In this document: positions 46,991 through 58,929 of the stretch, piece by piece
Position numbering within the stretch: position 1 is the stretch's first letter
Layout: each line of letters opens with the position of its first letter
NCBI GenBank assembly: GCA_020091685.1
Contig: CM034610.1
Coordinates: 30,135,545 to 30,199,544 of the forward strand
Source of the DNA: Lutjanus erythropterus
Taxonomy: Eukaryota > Chordata > Actinopteri > Lutjaniformes > Lutjanidae
DNA length: 64,000 bases
Reading direction: 5' to 3'
Made by a program: the position numbers and the translations under genes
The notes under the pieces: generated by a model
The model's database searches: none
Told to the model about the DNA's origin: nothing
Seen by the model: only the letters and a program-made list of their open reading frames with translations

Positions 46991-49900
46991 ATGGTGAAGT
47001 CAGCGACGATGGAGCTGCTGAGAGCACTCGTCAGTGAGTGTTTGTCTGCAGCCGCTCAAGAGATCTTCAAGATCGTAGAGAGAACTATTATAGAGTATGA
47101 AGAGGAAATGTCCTGCTCTAAGTGGGTGGTGGACAGCCACCGCAGACTGCTGGATGTTGCCAAATCACACAGTGAAGGTCAGTTTATTATAAGTTTGCTT
47201 TCTATGAAGGAAATCATGGCATTATATCAAATGATAAAAACACTGTTTTTCCAGAGGTCAGTGATTTACTGGTGTGCAGCTCACTAATATTCACAGGCTA
47301 ACTTTGGATTAGAAAAGTACATTTTCCAGTCTTTGATTTGCTCTGCGATGCATCATTCCTGAATGGAATTCAAGAAGACTCCAGATGTGTTAGAGATGCT
47401 GTCAATTAGAGCTGCAAGAGATGGTTAAAAAAAAAGTCATATTGTGATTGTTTTGACTGAAATTGCCACTGCGATATGCAATACGATTAGAGGGAATGGT
47501 CATTTTTGCCTCATAATTTTCCACTATAAGAAAAAACAAAATCATGATGATGAGACATTTGAAAACATGTTTTCTAGGGCTACAGCTAATTATTATTTTC
47601 ATAGTCGATTAATTGGTGAATTATTTTCTAAATTAATTGAGATTTGAATTGCCTAAAGAACGTCAGAAAATGGTTGAAAATGTTGATCAGTGTTTCCCAA
47701 AGCCAAAGATGACGTCCTCAAATGTCTTGTTTTGTCCACAACTCAAAACATCCAATGTACCATCAGCATCTTAACTTTTTTTTTCTTAAAAAAACACTCA
47801 AATTGATTAATTGATTAGAAAAATAGTTGGTGAATAATTTGATAACTGATTACTAATCAATTAATTGTCACAGCTCTATTGTTTTCTTGCAAATGGAGAA
47901 CATTTGAAGATTTGTAGGCCAGAGCATCACCACAGCACTACAGGACTTCACTATAATGCTGTTGTCCTTTATCAAAAAATTGCAAATGTGATTTCTATTG
48001 ATTAGTTGTTGCTCCTGGCCAGCTTGCAATTTCAATTAAATTGTGATTAATTGTGCGGCCCTGCTGTCAATAAAACATGACTCTTCTGTAACTCTAGTAA
48101 TTTCTGATAAGTAGTTTAAAGCTATGGAATATGACTCTCATCCATCCTGCTTTGAATGTTTTCCTAAATGTCCTTGATTGCGATTTTATTTTCTAAATGT
48201 TAACTTGTTTCTCCTGTCACCCTAAATGACAGCAAATCTAATCTAAAACCGTTATTGGCTTATGTTAAATATCTGTGATGTTGTTACTAGGTATGTAATG
48301 ATACCAAAAACTCATGGTACAATAATACCATGATAAAAAAGTCTCTCATACCATATTTATGGCAATATTAAAAAAGAAAAACAAAGGAAATCGACAACTT
48401 GGAAGAAAGACCTTTGTTAGATAATAAATCTGATGTGTTTGTTAAAAAAATATTTTTCCTTTTAACTTAAAGTTACTGTGAGGAGTTTGTACTGGTTATG
48501 AAACAGTCTCAGTTTATTACTGCCTCCATATGAACTACATAAGTTAACAAGATCATCTGTGAGAAGATTTATTCTTAATGCCTGCCCCCTGGTCAGATTC
48601 TCATTGAAATCAAGTGACAAAAACCTGTGTTCACATTTTCCAAGTTACAGTTAAAATGAGGCAGGAAGAGAATTTTGTTTGGATAATTTTATTTTATAAC
48701 ATTGATTAATATCTTTTCTTGTGAAGTGCCTGGTGCAATCTGAACACTGGTATTGTCACAACATTATTAACTGTGGGAAAATTTCCTCACAGTGGTAAAA
48801 AAATAGACCTGATCCATAAAGATAGCAGAGCAAGGAAAAGAGTCATGTCCGTGTTCATGTTATTGTTTCATTCATTTAAGTCGTGAAAGTCTGTGAAATA
48901 AATGTTGTCCTCTCCTGTGCTTCAGACCCACTCCAGATGTGTGCCACAGATGTGAAGCTGCAGTCTGGTCCACAGCAGCCTGCTGCCAGTGTGAACGTCA
49001 GTGTGTGCTGGGAACCAGAAAACACCACAACAGAGCAAAGAGACCCCTGTCCCAACGTGAACAACACACATCCTGACTCCTCTCCTGCCAGTGAACATGA
49101 TCTGAACGACCGGGAGATCCTGGTCGATATCGAGGAAGAAGACGATGTGAAGCAGGAGTGTGACCTGAACATGCCACTGAAGATCCTCAAAGTGAAGAAA
49201 CCCTTCAAATGTCCCGTTTGCTTGAGTGGGTTCTCTTCCAAAAAGACAATGGTGCGACATGTCAAAAAACACCCGGAGGACAGATCCTCATCGTATCAGT
49301 GTCAGTTCTGTGAGCGCCACTTCTGCCACAAGTCTGACTTCATCATTCACACCAGGACGCACAAAGGCGCCAAACCGTACAAATGCCAAGATTGTGACAA
49401 AAGCTTCGAGCAGAGGCACAGTCTGCTTGTTCACAGACAGAAACACACAGTGGAGAAACCATACCACTGTTTCAGTGAAAAGGTGGATGCAGGAATTCAC
49501 CTGAGATCAGTGACTCCTGAAGAAGAGGAAGATTCAGGAGTTAAGACATTTCCTCTAACTGTCACTCCCTATGATAGAAGTGAGTTTGAACAGGAGTCTC
49601 TGCAGCCGCTGTGTCTCTACCAGATCCAGACTGTTGCAGATATAGATAAAGACACCTCTGCAGCACTTCCACTTGATCGCATTAAAACGGAGCCAACTGG
49701 AGCTGATGGTGGACAGTCGGACAGCACCACAGACGATCAGCCACTCCTTTCAGTGAATCCAGCTGAGCCCAAACATCTCAACATTAAAAATCTCCTTCCA
49801 AGAAGACCTTCAGGAAAATCCACCGAGCTCATTGTTCAGTTCGAAGCAGGCACGGCACAGAAACCCTACAAGTGTCCTTGCTGCACCAAATGTTTCTCCT

Positions 49901-50193
49901 TGACGAAGACTTTAATAAGACACATAAAGATCCACACAGAGGACAAACCATATCAGTGTCAGTTCTGCGGGAGGAACTTCTGTCAGAAGTCAGACCTGGT
50001 CAATCATACCAGGATACACACAGGAGAGAGACCTTATCAGTGCCAAGAGTGTCACAAGTCCTTCGCACAGAAGGGCAATCTGGTGGTTCACATGAGGAAA
50101 CATACAGGAGAGAGACCGTATCAGTGTCCAGAGTGCAGCTGCAGCTTTGGTCAGAAGTCAACTTTAGACTGTCACATGCTGAGCCACACATAG
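46991..50193 (+). CDS. C2H2 zinc-finger protein (seven fingers)
   Basis: Coding exons are 46,991-47,177 and 48,926-50,193. Donor GAAG|GTCAG and acceptor CTTCAG|AC join in phase 1 as a GAC codon, giving 484 aa. The start follows AGC in fair context after a 5' UTR spliced from exon 1 (acceptor near 46,794 or 46,880). Residues 1-62 form a Leu/Glu-rich leader (MVKSATMELLRALVSECLSA) typical of fish polyfinger genes; no KRAB or SCAN domain is seen. Fingers are C2H2 with regular C-x2-C-x12-H-x3-H spacing at about 158-178, 188-208, 216-236, then 379-399, 407-427, 435-455 and 463-483. TGERPYQ linkers join the last three. Two sumoylation-type sites, VKQE (137-140) and IKTE (315-318), lie in acidic spacers. 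It is expected to bind DNA in the nucleus; targets are unknown and no orthologue is assigned. Confidence 0.9.
47407..48063 (+). mobile_element. hAT-type MITE with perfect 8-bp target-site duplication (outer)
   Basis: The ends are TAGAGCTGCAAGAG and, inverted, CAGGGCCGCACAATTAATC. The 8 bases CTGTCAAT occur directly before (47,399-47,406) and directly after (48,064-48,071), a perfect duplication of the length typical of hAT transposition. The element lies in intron 2 of the zinc-finger gene and is split by a second MITE at 47,575-47,878. No transposase is encoded. Confidence 0.8.
47575..47878 (+). mobile_element. hAT-type MITE nested in the previous one (inner)
   Basis: Starts TAGGGCTACAGCTAATTATT and ends with an inverted TAGAGCTGTGACAATTAATT. 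The 8-bp flanks ATGTTTTC (47,567-47,574) and TTGTTTTC (47,879-47,886) match at seven of eight positions. The body holds CCAAAGATGACGTCCTC and TTGATTAATTGATTAG, typical of the family also found at 3,257, 7,745 and 50,501. Confidence 0.8.
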
Positions 50194-50317
50194 TTTGAAG
50201 TTCTTATCAAAACAATACACGTTTTTCAGTACAGTCACCCCTTTTCCACCAACATGAAGTCGGTTCGGTTCCAGTTCATGCACCTGATTTTGAACCTCTC
50301 TGAGAATTTTGACCAAA

Positions 50318-50323
50318 AATAAA
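50318..50323 (+). terminator. Candidate polyadenylation signal of the zinc-finger gene
   Basis: AATAAA, the first canonical signal after the stop codon at 50,193, lies inside the inverted-repeat element at 50,236-50,990. Cleavage would be expected some 15-30 bases later. Later signals cannot be excluded. Confidence 0.35.
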
Positions 50324-50500
50324 TTTCTTTGGAATCTGAAAAGTTTGTTCCAACTGGAGCCTGAAGTGGGCGTGTCAAATGTTGTAGGTCGTTATGCATT
50401 GTGCAACACCATCCGTTGATGACATTTTTTATGCTCAACCGGTGGAACCACAGGCTGGTTTTCAAGATAGCACCAAGGTTCCAAATTAATTCTTAGAATA

Positions 50501-50790
50501 GAGGGCTGAAACTAACGATTATGTTCACTGTCAATCAATCTGTCGATTAGTTTTTCGATTAATTGATTAGTTGTTTGGTCCAGAAAATGTCAGAAAATGG
50601 TGAAATGGTAATCAGTGTTTCAGTAAAGAAACCAGAAAATATTCACATTTAAGAAGCTTAAATCAGAGAATTATTTCTTAAAAAATAGACTCAAAAAAAT
50701 TAAGATGCATCATTATTCATTACCGAAAGATCTTTAATTGATGCAGAAAAGTTGACAATTAGAAATTTAGAAACCAGTCAACATTATCAT
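50501..50790 (+). mobile_element. hAT-type MITE fragment nested in an inverted-repeat element
   Basis: Starts GAGGGCTGAAACTAACGATT with CAGAAAATGTCAGAAAATGG and ATTCACATTTAAGAAGC behind it, matching the family of the inner element at 47,575. The right end is unclear. Confidence 0.6.
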
Positions 50791-50990
50791 TGTCTGTATC
50801 GATTTTGTAAGACTGGTGAACCAACTGGATGGTGAAATAAGACTGACGTGCTTTGTGTTTATGTTCTAAACTCAGCTACTTGTTGAGTTTTGGTGAGAAT
50901 AGCATCATCAAGAAATTCCTGCTCCTAGTTCCAAGTATCCTGAATGGAACCAGTTGGAAGAACCAGATTCAGTTTGGTTGAAAAGGGGTT

Positions 50991-52500
50991 TGAGTGAAAC
51001 GTGTTTGTGTCAAGTCAAGTACTGAAGCCCGCAACTGATTGTCTGGTCATTGTTCATAATCATGTTTACTTATTCTGTCGTCACGTAGTTCTGATTTAAA
51101 TCAAAGGTTTGCCAGCTGACAAAACAGTCCCACCACACAGGTGGAGCTTTTGATTGCCTCACATGATCTCTCTCATTAGGTGGATGTTTTCCAGTAAAAA
51201 AAAAAAAAAAAAATCATAAATAAAAAGAGCATTTCAAGGCTTTTTTCAGCTTTTAAGTTGGTGAAAAGTCCTTGAAATGCTCTGAAAATCTGAATATCTC
51301 TATAACTCCATGACAGTAGGGCTGGGTGATATACAAACCCAGTTAGTCACTGAGCAGTTTCTGGGTTGGACGACATGTTTCCTCAAAACTGTGCCTAACA
51401 AGCTTTGAGGTATGTCTTCTGTTGTTTTGTTGATGTGTCAGCAGCAACGTGTATATGAGCCCCACTGTATCAAGAAGACAAGGATAACAAGTGTCATTCA
51501 GAGATGTCTTCCTGAAGACGTCATACACAAACCAAGATTTCAAATCTAAGAATGTATAAAAGGGTCAGGTGGACGAAGACCAGTCAAGGTTTAAACTGGT
51601 TTGTTTTTATTGGTCATGAACAAGCCATGTCACTTTTTCTCAAAACTCCACACACACTCCTGCTCCTCTTTCTCTTCTGTACATTTAAAACAAGCGTCAG
51701 CAGGGTGGATTTGTTACTCACTGCTGATTACTAAGAGCAAAACAAAATATCTTCCCTCCCAGCAAGAAATCAGCTGATATAAACACAATGTCAGACCAAA
51801 TGAATGAAGTGAAATGAAATGTCAGTTCAGTCAGGTTATCGTAGTACCCTGTGGTGAGCTTGTTTTGTTAAATCTCACTCTCAAAATGTGACAAGTTAGA
51901 CTGAATTTTATTTATCTGGAGTTCTTGTCCTGCTACTTGTGTTTAGACAACATTCACAATTTGAAAAAGTTCAACAGGACTGTATTTCTGTCCATACCCA
52001 GCTCTGTTTGTCTTTGTGGATGGTGACTTGTACAGTTCATGAGACTTTATAGCTGTCACCCTCTTTATACTGTCCATAATGTCATGTCATCTTTGTCTGG
52101 CAGATCCAGTGTTTTCAGCAAGGATCAGTCTGGTCACACAGCACCACTGTGATTACAGGGAAATCCAATAAAACCATCCAGTATGATTTCACAGAAAGAA
52201 ACCAGTGTAACAGAAATTTGTGGTGAGCCTTGAGACAATTTTTCTGTACCAGCATGTGTTTGTGTCCCATCGAGTCCAAGGTATCTATGTTGTACTCAAA
52301 GATTTGTATTTATTATAAGAGTATAAAATTGTCTGGTTATGTTTTGTAGTTTTATTTTGAGAAATGTGTGAGAAATATGTGTTTCTCCATAAAATATGAA
52401 AAATACGTAAGAGCAAGCTTCTGTCTCGTGTTGTCTTTCAGTGTTTCCTAGGAAAGCAACTGTGTGGACAAGCTGGTGACACTGAGATTAGGTTTTCTGG
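50991..52500. other. Intergenic stretch between convergent genes
   Basis: No coding exon is supported. A poly-A run lies at about 51,197-51,213. A TAGGGCTGGGTGATATAC fragment lies at 51,317. Part may be 3' UTR of either gene. Confidence 0.4.
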
Positions 52501-52517
52501 AAGAACTGAGTTTGTGT

Positions 52518-52523
52518 TTATTG
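52518..52523 (-). terminator. Candidate polyadenylation signal of the ARID gene
   Basis: AATAAA on the - strand, about 400 bases after the stop codon at 52,925. It is the first canonical signal that I see in the 3' flank. Confidence 0.4.
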
Positions 52524-52574
52524 CTCGACATCATCATTTTTTAAATTTTATATTTGACTTTGGGGTTTCTACCA

Positions 52575-52679
52575 TGGTTTATAAGGAGAAAATATTCACG
52601 TTTAAGAAGCTGCAATCAGAGAAGTTTGACTTTGATTAGTGATGATTAATTTAATAATCGATTAATGTTTGCAGCTCTA
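52575..52679 (+). mobile_element. hAT-type MITE end fragment in the ARID 3' UTR
   Basis: Contains ATATTCACGTTTAAGAAGC and ends TAATCGATTAATGTTTGCAGCTCTA, the characteristic right end of the GGGCTGCA family. It lies between the ARID stop codon and the candidate polyadenylation signal, so it should be part of the mRNA. Confidence 0.5.
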
Positions 52680-52924
52680 TAATCAACAACTCATTGAAAT
52701 TAGTGCAATGAAAACTGCAATGAAAAGATAACTTTGTAATCCCAGAAAATTCAAGTTTTTTTCTCGTTAATGTTAATTTGTGAGTTCATATCCAAGTCTC
52801 AGAATATTATCCCCTCCCCCTACTCCGTTTTTAATTAATTTTAATGTCCCTGCTCTGCCATCGTAGGGTTCACATCACAATTCAGGAAAAAACAGAATTC
52901 GACCTCACTGTTTGTGATCTTGTA

Positions 52925-54133
52925 TTACTGTCTTATTGATCTTGATGCAACGTTGACAGCTGTGAGTCCATTCTGAGAGAGCATGGAGGTACTCTCCTGA
53001 TATCTTGTGGAACATCTGTAGGGATGGTGAAGTGCCTTAACAGAGGACTTTGGTAGACTTAGATCAGTGGGTTGCTCATCAGACACTGTTGTTCTTGGAT
53101 TGAAAGCTTTGTCCTGATCAGCAGGTGTGGAGTACTTTGACCCATCAGCAGATTGAAGGAACCCCGCCAAGCTATGACGGTCTCTTGAGAGAGTAGCTCC
53201 TTCCTCTTGGGGTTGTTTAGATCCATCATGACCTAAGTCTGCTTTGACTGGCCCATCAGGTCTCTCAGCAGCCCTCTGCCAACAATGAAGGTGTGCGAAA
53301 GATGAGAAAAGGTCACTGGGGAAGCCTTGGGGTGTCCAGCTGGATCGGGGCATCCTCGGAGTGAGCAGAGGTGTTGATGGACACTGAGGCTCTTTTTGGT
53401 TGGAGAAGAAGGGTGAGTAGGAAGGTGGCACAAGATGGGAATGATGTTTGTGAGAATATAAAGGAGGCGGCGTGCTGTTCTTAATCACACCTTTCTGAAA
53501 TCTTGCCTTGAAGCTCTCCGCACGCTGTATCACCGAAGGACGACTGATTACCACCACTGAGGACTCCGTGGCGACAGCTGATTGCTCTGCTGCCTCTTCC
53601 TTGATACGATTGGTTGAACTAGAGGTAACAAGTGAAGGGGGCTGGCCAAAGTTGGACTGGAATTGGTCTTGATTGGGTACTCCAGGGGAGCTGAAGAGAC
53701 TTGTGAAGCCAGAAGAGGTGTCCTCTGTCCTTGGTAGTTCAGCTTGTTCACTGGGGGGTTCTGGGATTGATGGAGATTGCAGGTTTCTTGGTTTACCAGC
53801 ATGGCACTGGTCTTGTAGTGGTACTTGCTGGTGCTGCCAGAGGTCCACCGCTGAGTAGGCGTGGTTAGAAATTATCGGAGCTGCCAGAGGAAGCACACTC
53901 TTATTGTCATTTGCCATCAGAGAAGTTGTCAAGTAGGAAGGGTCACACCCACTGTACCTCCTCTTCCTCTTCACCTCGACTTTGTGCTGCAGCATCAGCT
54001 GGATCTCCGTATCATTCGGATCCTGTGTTGGGCTCTGTCTTTTTCTGACACGGTGTGAAGGCTGTAGGGGATCCAGACGAGCTATGCAGATCTGGGGTCT
54101 AAGTTTCAACTGAGAGTTTTGTTCCATCAATTC
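52925..54133 (-). CDS. ARID gene last exon
   Basis: Acceptor TCTTGCAG|GAATTG at 54,134-54,135, phase 0, then 402 codons to TAA at 52,927-52,925. It encodes the Ser/Pro-rich C-terminal region with KRKRR, RIKEE, SRPSVIQRAESF and DEQPTDLSLPK. Conservation of these short motifs within otherwise loose sequence is typical of ARID5 C-terminal regions. Confidence 0.88.
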   Translation of the reverse strand, partial: ELMEQNSQLKLRPQICIARLDPLQPSHRVRKRQSPTQDPNDTEIQLMLQHKVEVKRKRRYSGCDPSYLTTSLMANDNKSVLPLAAPIISNHAYSAVDLWQHQQVPLQDQCHAGKPRNLQSPSIPEPPSEQAELPRTEDTSSGFTSLFSSPGVPNQDQFQSNFGQPPSLVTSSSTNRIKEEAAEQSAVATESSVVVISRPSVIQRAESFKARFQKGVIKNSTPPPLYSHKHHSHLVPPSYSPFFSNQKEPQCPSTPLLTPRMPRSSWTPQGFPSDLFSSFAHLHCWQRAAERPDGPVKADLGHDGSKQPQEEGATLSRDRHSLAGFLQSADGSKYSTPADQDKAFNPRTTVSDEQPTDLSLPKSSVKALHHPYRCSTRYQESTSMLSQNGLTAVNVASRSIRQ

Positions 54134-57100
54134 CTGCAAGATGAAAAGAAGGAAGGAGAAAAGAAGAAAAATGAGAAAGATACAGAAACACTATAAATGA
54201 GACATAAGGAAAAACTTTGGTTTAAATTGAGATAAGGTTTGTGATGATGTAGGTACATTATATATTTCTCTTGCCCACATAAGTTTATTGAAATATGTAA
54301 ATGTTATATCCTTGAATAGTCCTTGTATCATTCAGCACCGAACGTAGGTTGTCAAGTAGCTTTCTCAGCTTCTTCTCTTAAGTTGCCTAGCTGGTTAATA
54401 ACCAGAACTCTGCGATCAAGTTATCAATAATAAGTGCAGCATCTTTCAAAATAAAGGCACAAAAATGACTTGAGTAGGTTTAGACACAAAAAGTACTTGC
54501 ATACATAAGTTACGTTAGGTTAAAAAGAGGTGCGTGTTTATTGTCTGTTGCTGTAACTGGGACACAGTTCACAAGTCCTGTGTTTGTTTGAACCATTCAT
54601 CCATCTATCCCGCCTCCTCCATACATGGACTTCCTTGTTCTTTATACTACATGACCTGACTTCGACAACACATCACAAATGACTCTACAGGGTTATCTAC
54701 AGTGTCATGGCTTGAAGCAGTGAACAAGCAGGTGTATTTGACACATTAGGTGTGAGAACGGGCTGGTAAGATGACACTAAAACACCTTTAACACATGTGC
54801 CTCATCTCTTGCAGCGATTATTTTTTTTCCCAGGGTGGTGCAGGCATGCCATGTACTATCCTTCTCCACTTACATCAGTTTGTTAATTTTGAGACGTGTA
54901 TTGATATCAGTTACAGACTCCTCCTCCTGCAGGCTGTGCAGTTACTGATAACAACAGTGAGAAATGATGGGGCCTCGCACACAATTAACACAGTACTTAG
55001 TTAATGTTCATGATTTACATGAATAAGCCTTTTCACTCAGCGCTTCAATAACAGCTGAGCAAGCTTGGTACCTCAGTCAACTTTCTCCTTTCCTGTTTTC
55101 CTGGACACTGATGTTGGAAAGAAAACCACATTCTGAAGATGGTTCAAAGACGTTGCTGGGGGACCTGTACATGTGACATATATTCACATCTTAAGTCAGC
55201 TATTTATAGCAAAATGTTACCTGTCTAAGTAGCCAAACTCCATAAATCATGAGCGAGCTTGTAGGCTAGCATTTTGCAAACATTAGCTAAATAGTTAGCT
55301 ACTGTTTTGCTAACATTAGCTAGGTTAATACCCTGTATGCATACTTGCAACCCCCACTTTTCATTGCCCTCGCTCTATTTAATCACATGAACAAAATTTG
55401 CCTCTATTTGTCGTGATTTCTGTCAAATTTTCACACCTTCTTTTCCTTTTCCCTTTTCCTTATCACCTGTTTCTGGCACTTTACAGCATGTCTAAGCCCT
55501 ACAGCTCCAAAAGTATACTGTTTCCTCCTGAACAACAATACAGCTGAACCAAACCAGACTTCCTGGAAAAAAAGATTCCTGTTTCTTAAGGACAGTTTTA
55601 AAGGAAAAGGCATGCATTTGTAAAATCTGCCACATCAAATAAAATGAAATTTAAAAATATTCAACATAAAAGTGCTGTTGCAGTGTACCTACTATTTATT
55701 TGAGTTATTTTCATTTTTTAAAAGTTACCAGAATGCAGGAAACAAAGTCTCTGGCATCGAAATCCTTGCTATTTTTTGACATCTCAAGGTTGGAAAGTTT
55801 GCATATATGTTGCTTTTACAGGAAAGGAGACCAGGGCACAAGGTTTGCTCAGCTGTTACTGGAGCACAGAGCAAAAATCAGCAGGACTTTGGAAAGGTCA
55901 ATTATACTAATTCCCTGGTAGGACAAAGACGACTACTCTGCATTAAGGTTATTTTGTGGAATTATTTGTTTCAAAATGAAACGAGACATTATATTACCTG
56001 TAGAAAGAAAAGCTTGCACATTAGATAATGGACATTCTGCACATTGTAGCGCACTGCATGTACTTGATCAGAATATCAGTTTTGCTTTTGCACGCCTGAC
56101 ACATGACATGGAGTTTTGCACTGCACTTTCAGAATGTATGCTTGAAGGATTGCCCTCCTTCTTAACTCTGTATGTACAGTATGATCTGATGCACACTGCC
56201 AGTTTTCATTCTGATGTTATAAACCACATGAACCACATGAGGGAAGCAAAGACAATGTAATGATGGATAACACAGAGAGACTGACTGATCTGCTGTGGTC
56301 CTGGTCCTTGACTTCCAGGATGTCCTCCTTCTCAGGACATGGTTTGGTCTTGAGGTTGGGAGTACAGATACTACTTGATGGTCCTTTGCTTGAGCTTGTC
56401 TCCTGTTTCCTGGGTTTGAGCAGAGGGAGGGGCTTGTCTTCCTCCCCTCTGATGAACCTCTCATAAGGCAGGATGAGTCTGGACAGGAGGAGAACAGATG
56501 AATGAATAATGAGAGCAGACACTGGGTCAAGAGCTGCTGAGAGACGAATCTGTTACTGAATAACTATCACAAGTATCTCAAGAGTTTAGAAAAGCCGCTG
56601 CACTGAAACAGTTTAATTTAATGACCAGAGGCGGCAAAAATACACAGTCAGCACTCAAGTTCAAGAACAGACTTATGGAAAAAAGAAAGAAAAGAAATAC
56701 TGATTTATCTCAAGTGCAGGCTCTCAAATGTACGTAAAACGTAAAAAGTCGTCCTCTGAAGGACGTTTCTACTCACTGTTTCTGTGCAAACTGAACCTTC
56801 AGTCTCCCTGTCTGTCTGTTTTGTCTTCTTACATCTTTTCATCTAGATCTGTTTTTATTTTTGTCTCGTTTCTTTTATGTAGTTTTCAGTGTTATTTCTT
56901 TTTCGTCTTGTTAGTTTTTCATCTTGTTCCATCTTTTACATTGATTTTCGTTTCATTGCATCTTTTTTGATGTCTTTATCATCTTGTTATGTCTTTTTTG
57001 TCTATATGTCTTTTAATACATTTTTTGTCTTGTCATTTTTTTAGTCTTGTTACAATGTTTTCATGTTGTCTGCCATGTCTATGCATTGATGTATAGACAA

Positions 57101-58886
57101 AGAAATCATCTTTCCTTTTGTTATTGTTTCATCCATTCAGGTTGAAATCAGTCTTGATGTTGGAAGGCAGCACACAATGATGCAAAATAAAAATAATCAA
57201 TAATTCCTCTCAAATGGATTAAAACTAAAGTAACAATCTTGTTTTGAAAATGTAAAGAGTAGAAAATACAGATATTTATGTTCAAATGTAGGGAGTAAAA
57301 GTAAAAAGTTGTCAGAAAAATAAATGCTCAAGTGCAGATACTTGAAAAATCTACTTAAGTACAGTAACAAAGTATTTGTACTTAGTTACTTCCCACCTCT
57401 GTTAATGATATTTAACACAGGGGCTTTTAAACACAGTAGCAAAATTCAGCTGGGCTCAAGAAATTAAACAGCCACCTCACTAATGATTAAAACCAGAAAC
57501 TAGCACAAAAATGTCAATCAGTCCACCAACATGAACCACCATGTTCTGAACACAACGTGGTACAAACACTGACAAAAACTAACATTTGCATTTTGGAACA
57601 ACAGCTGACTTCAACTGCTCACTGTACTTTTAGTACAAAACCTCATTTTGATACGCTCACGTCTGCCCTGTTAAAATAACTGCGTTAAACACCTGTTAAT
57701 ATATACTCAACACTTCCTGTATCTGTTTCAGATTAAAAGCTCTTTAAGGTTTCGAGTGGACAGTGCAGAGGGTTTATTATGAGGTGGTGAGAAACTTAAC
57801 AACACACTCAGGAACTGTGATTATTGCTGTGATGTGATTTTATAATGAAATAAATGCATTTCATATATTTTAAATGAATGATTTGTTATGAAAGGTAACA
57901 AAAATACAACTTATAGGTGATTATATATATTCATGAAAACATACTTATGAACATTATGTCCAATAAATCTCCCTAAAATCCTGGAAAAACTGGGCCTTTA
58001 ACAGCAGGAGCAGGTAGGTATTTTCAGTGGAAAACGCTCTGGTAAACTCACTGCATGGCAGACACACACAGTTACAGACTAACTGGTGAAAAAAGTGTCA
58101 CATTTAACGGGTTAAGAGCCAGATATTTCCCTCAGGAGCTGGTGGAGACCAGAACAGAATTTTGCCAGATGAACACAAACATGACGTCAGATTACTGATA
58201 ATGATAAATTAGCCACTGTTTGCTAACATTTTCAGCATGTCACTGTTATAAGGTTACATAACTCAAAGCTAAAATAAAAAGAAAAGACAACAATCATGAT
58301 GGAAAAAAGGAAAATAATTAAAGATCAGCTACAGAAATTATCCTTTATATAGTGTGTTAATCCATGAAGGCCCTGTGCAGAGCTTTACAGGAGCCTTCGG
58401 GGGATTGGATTACACTCACAGGGACTTTGGTGTTTTAAGGATGTGCTTGAGTGAAGAGAGGCAGGGCAGAGCTGAAGGCTGTTTTTAGAGAATCAATTGC
58501 TACATGAGTATCTGGCACTGACAGCGGCGGTTTATTCTTGGCAGAGTGCGATCTGTGGTGAACCTCTCCACTGAGAACAATACAAATGTTCCAGGACCAG
58601 TGGCTGCAGCTCCTCCAGGGTGTTCAGTGTTTGTACACAGAGATAAAAGTCAGCCGTGTAACTACACCAGCGAGTGTGTGGGCACATCTTATTGACAAAG
58701 AGCTTCATGCAGCAGGAAATGTCATTCAGTGACACACACATACTATAGTGCGAGTGTGTCATTTCTAAAAGATGACACACACACACTGACCTTTCGTAGT
58801 GTCGGCGTGTGCAGGTTGCAGCGCTGGTGCTTCCTGGGTCTCCTCCGAGCTCATCGTACACGTTCTTCCACTGTCTGCGAGCTGTG

Positions 58887-58929
<43 letters not shown>

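Larger units (their letters stand above)
50236..50990. mobile_element. Short inverted-repeat element (CCCCTTTTCCACC ends)
   Basis: Left end CACCCCTTTTCCACCAAC, right end GGTTGAAAAGGGGTTTG, giving a ~15-bp imperfect inverted repeat. The left body carries GGTTCGGTTCCAGTTCATGC and the right body CAAGTATCCTGAATGGAACC. It begins 43 bases after the zinc-finger stop codon and is itself interrupted by a hAT-type MITE from 50,501. Confidence 0.55.

Noticed and set aside
48876-49272. 116- and 129-codon - strand frames
   Set aside because: Antisense shadows of the zinc-finger exon.
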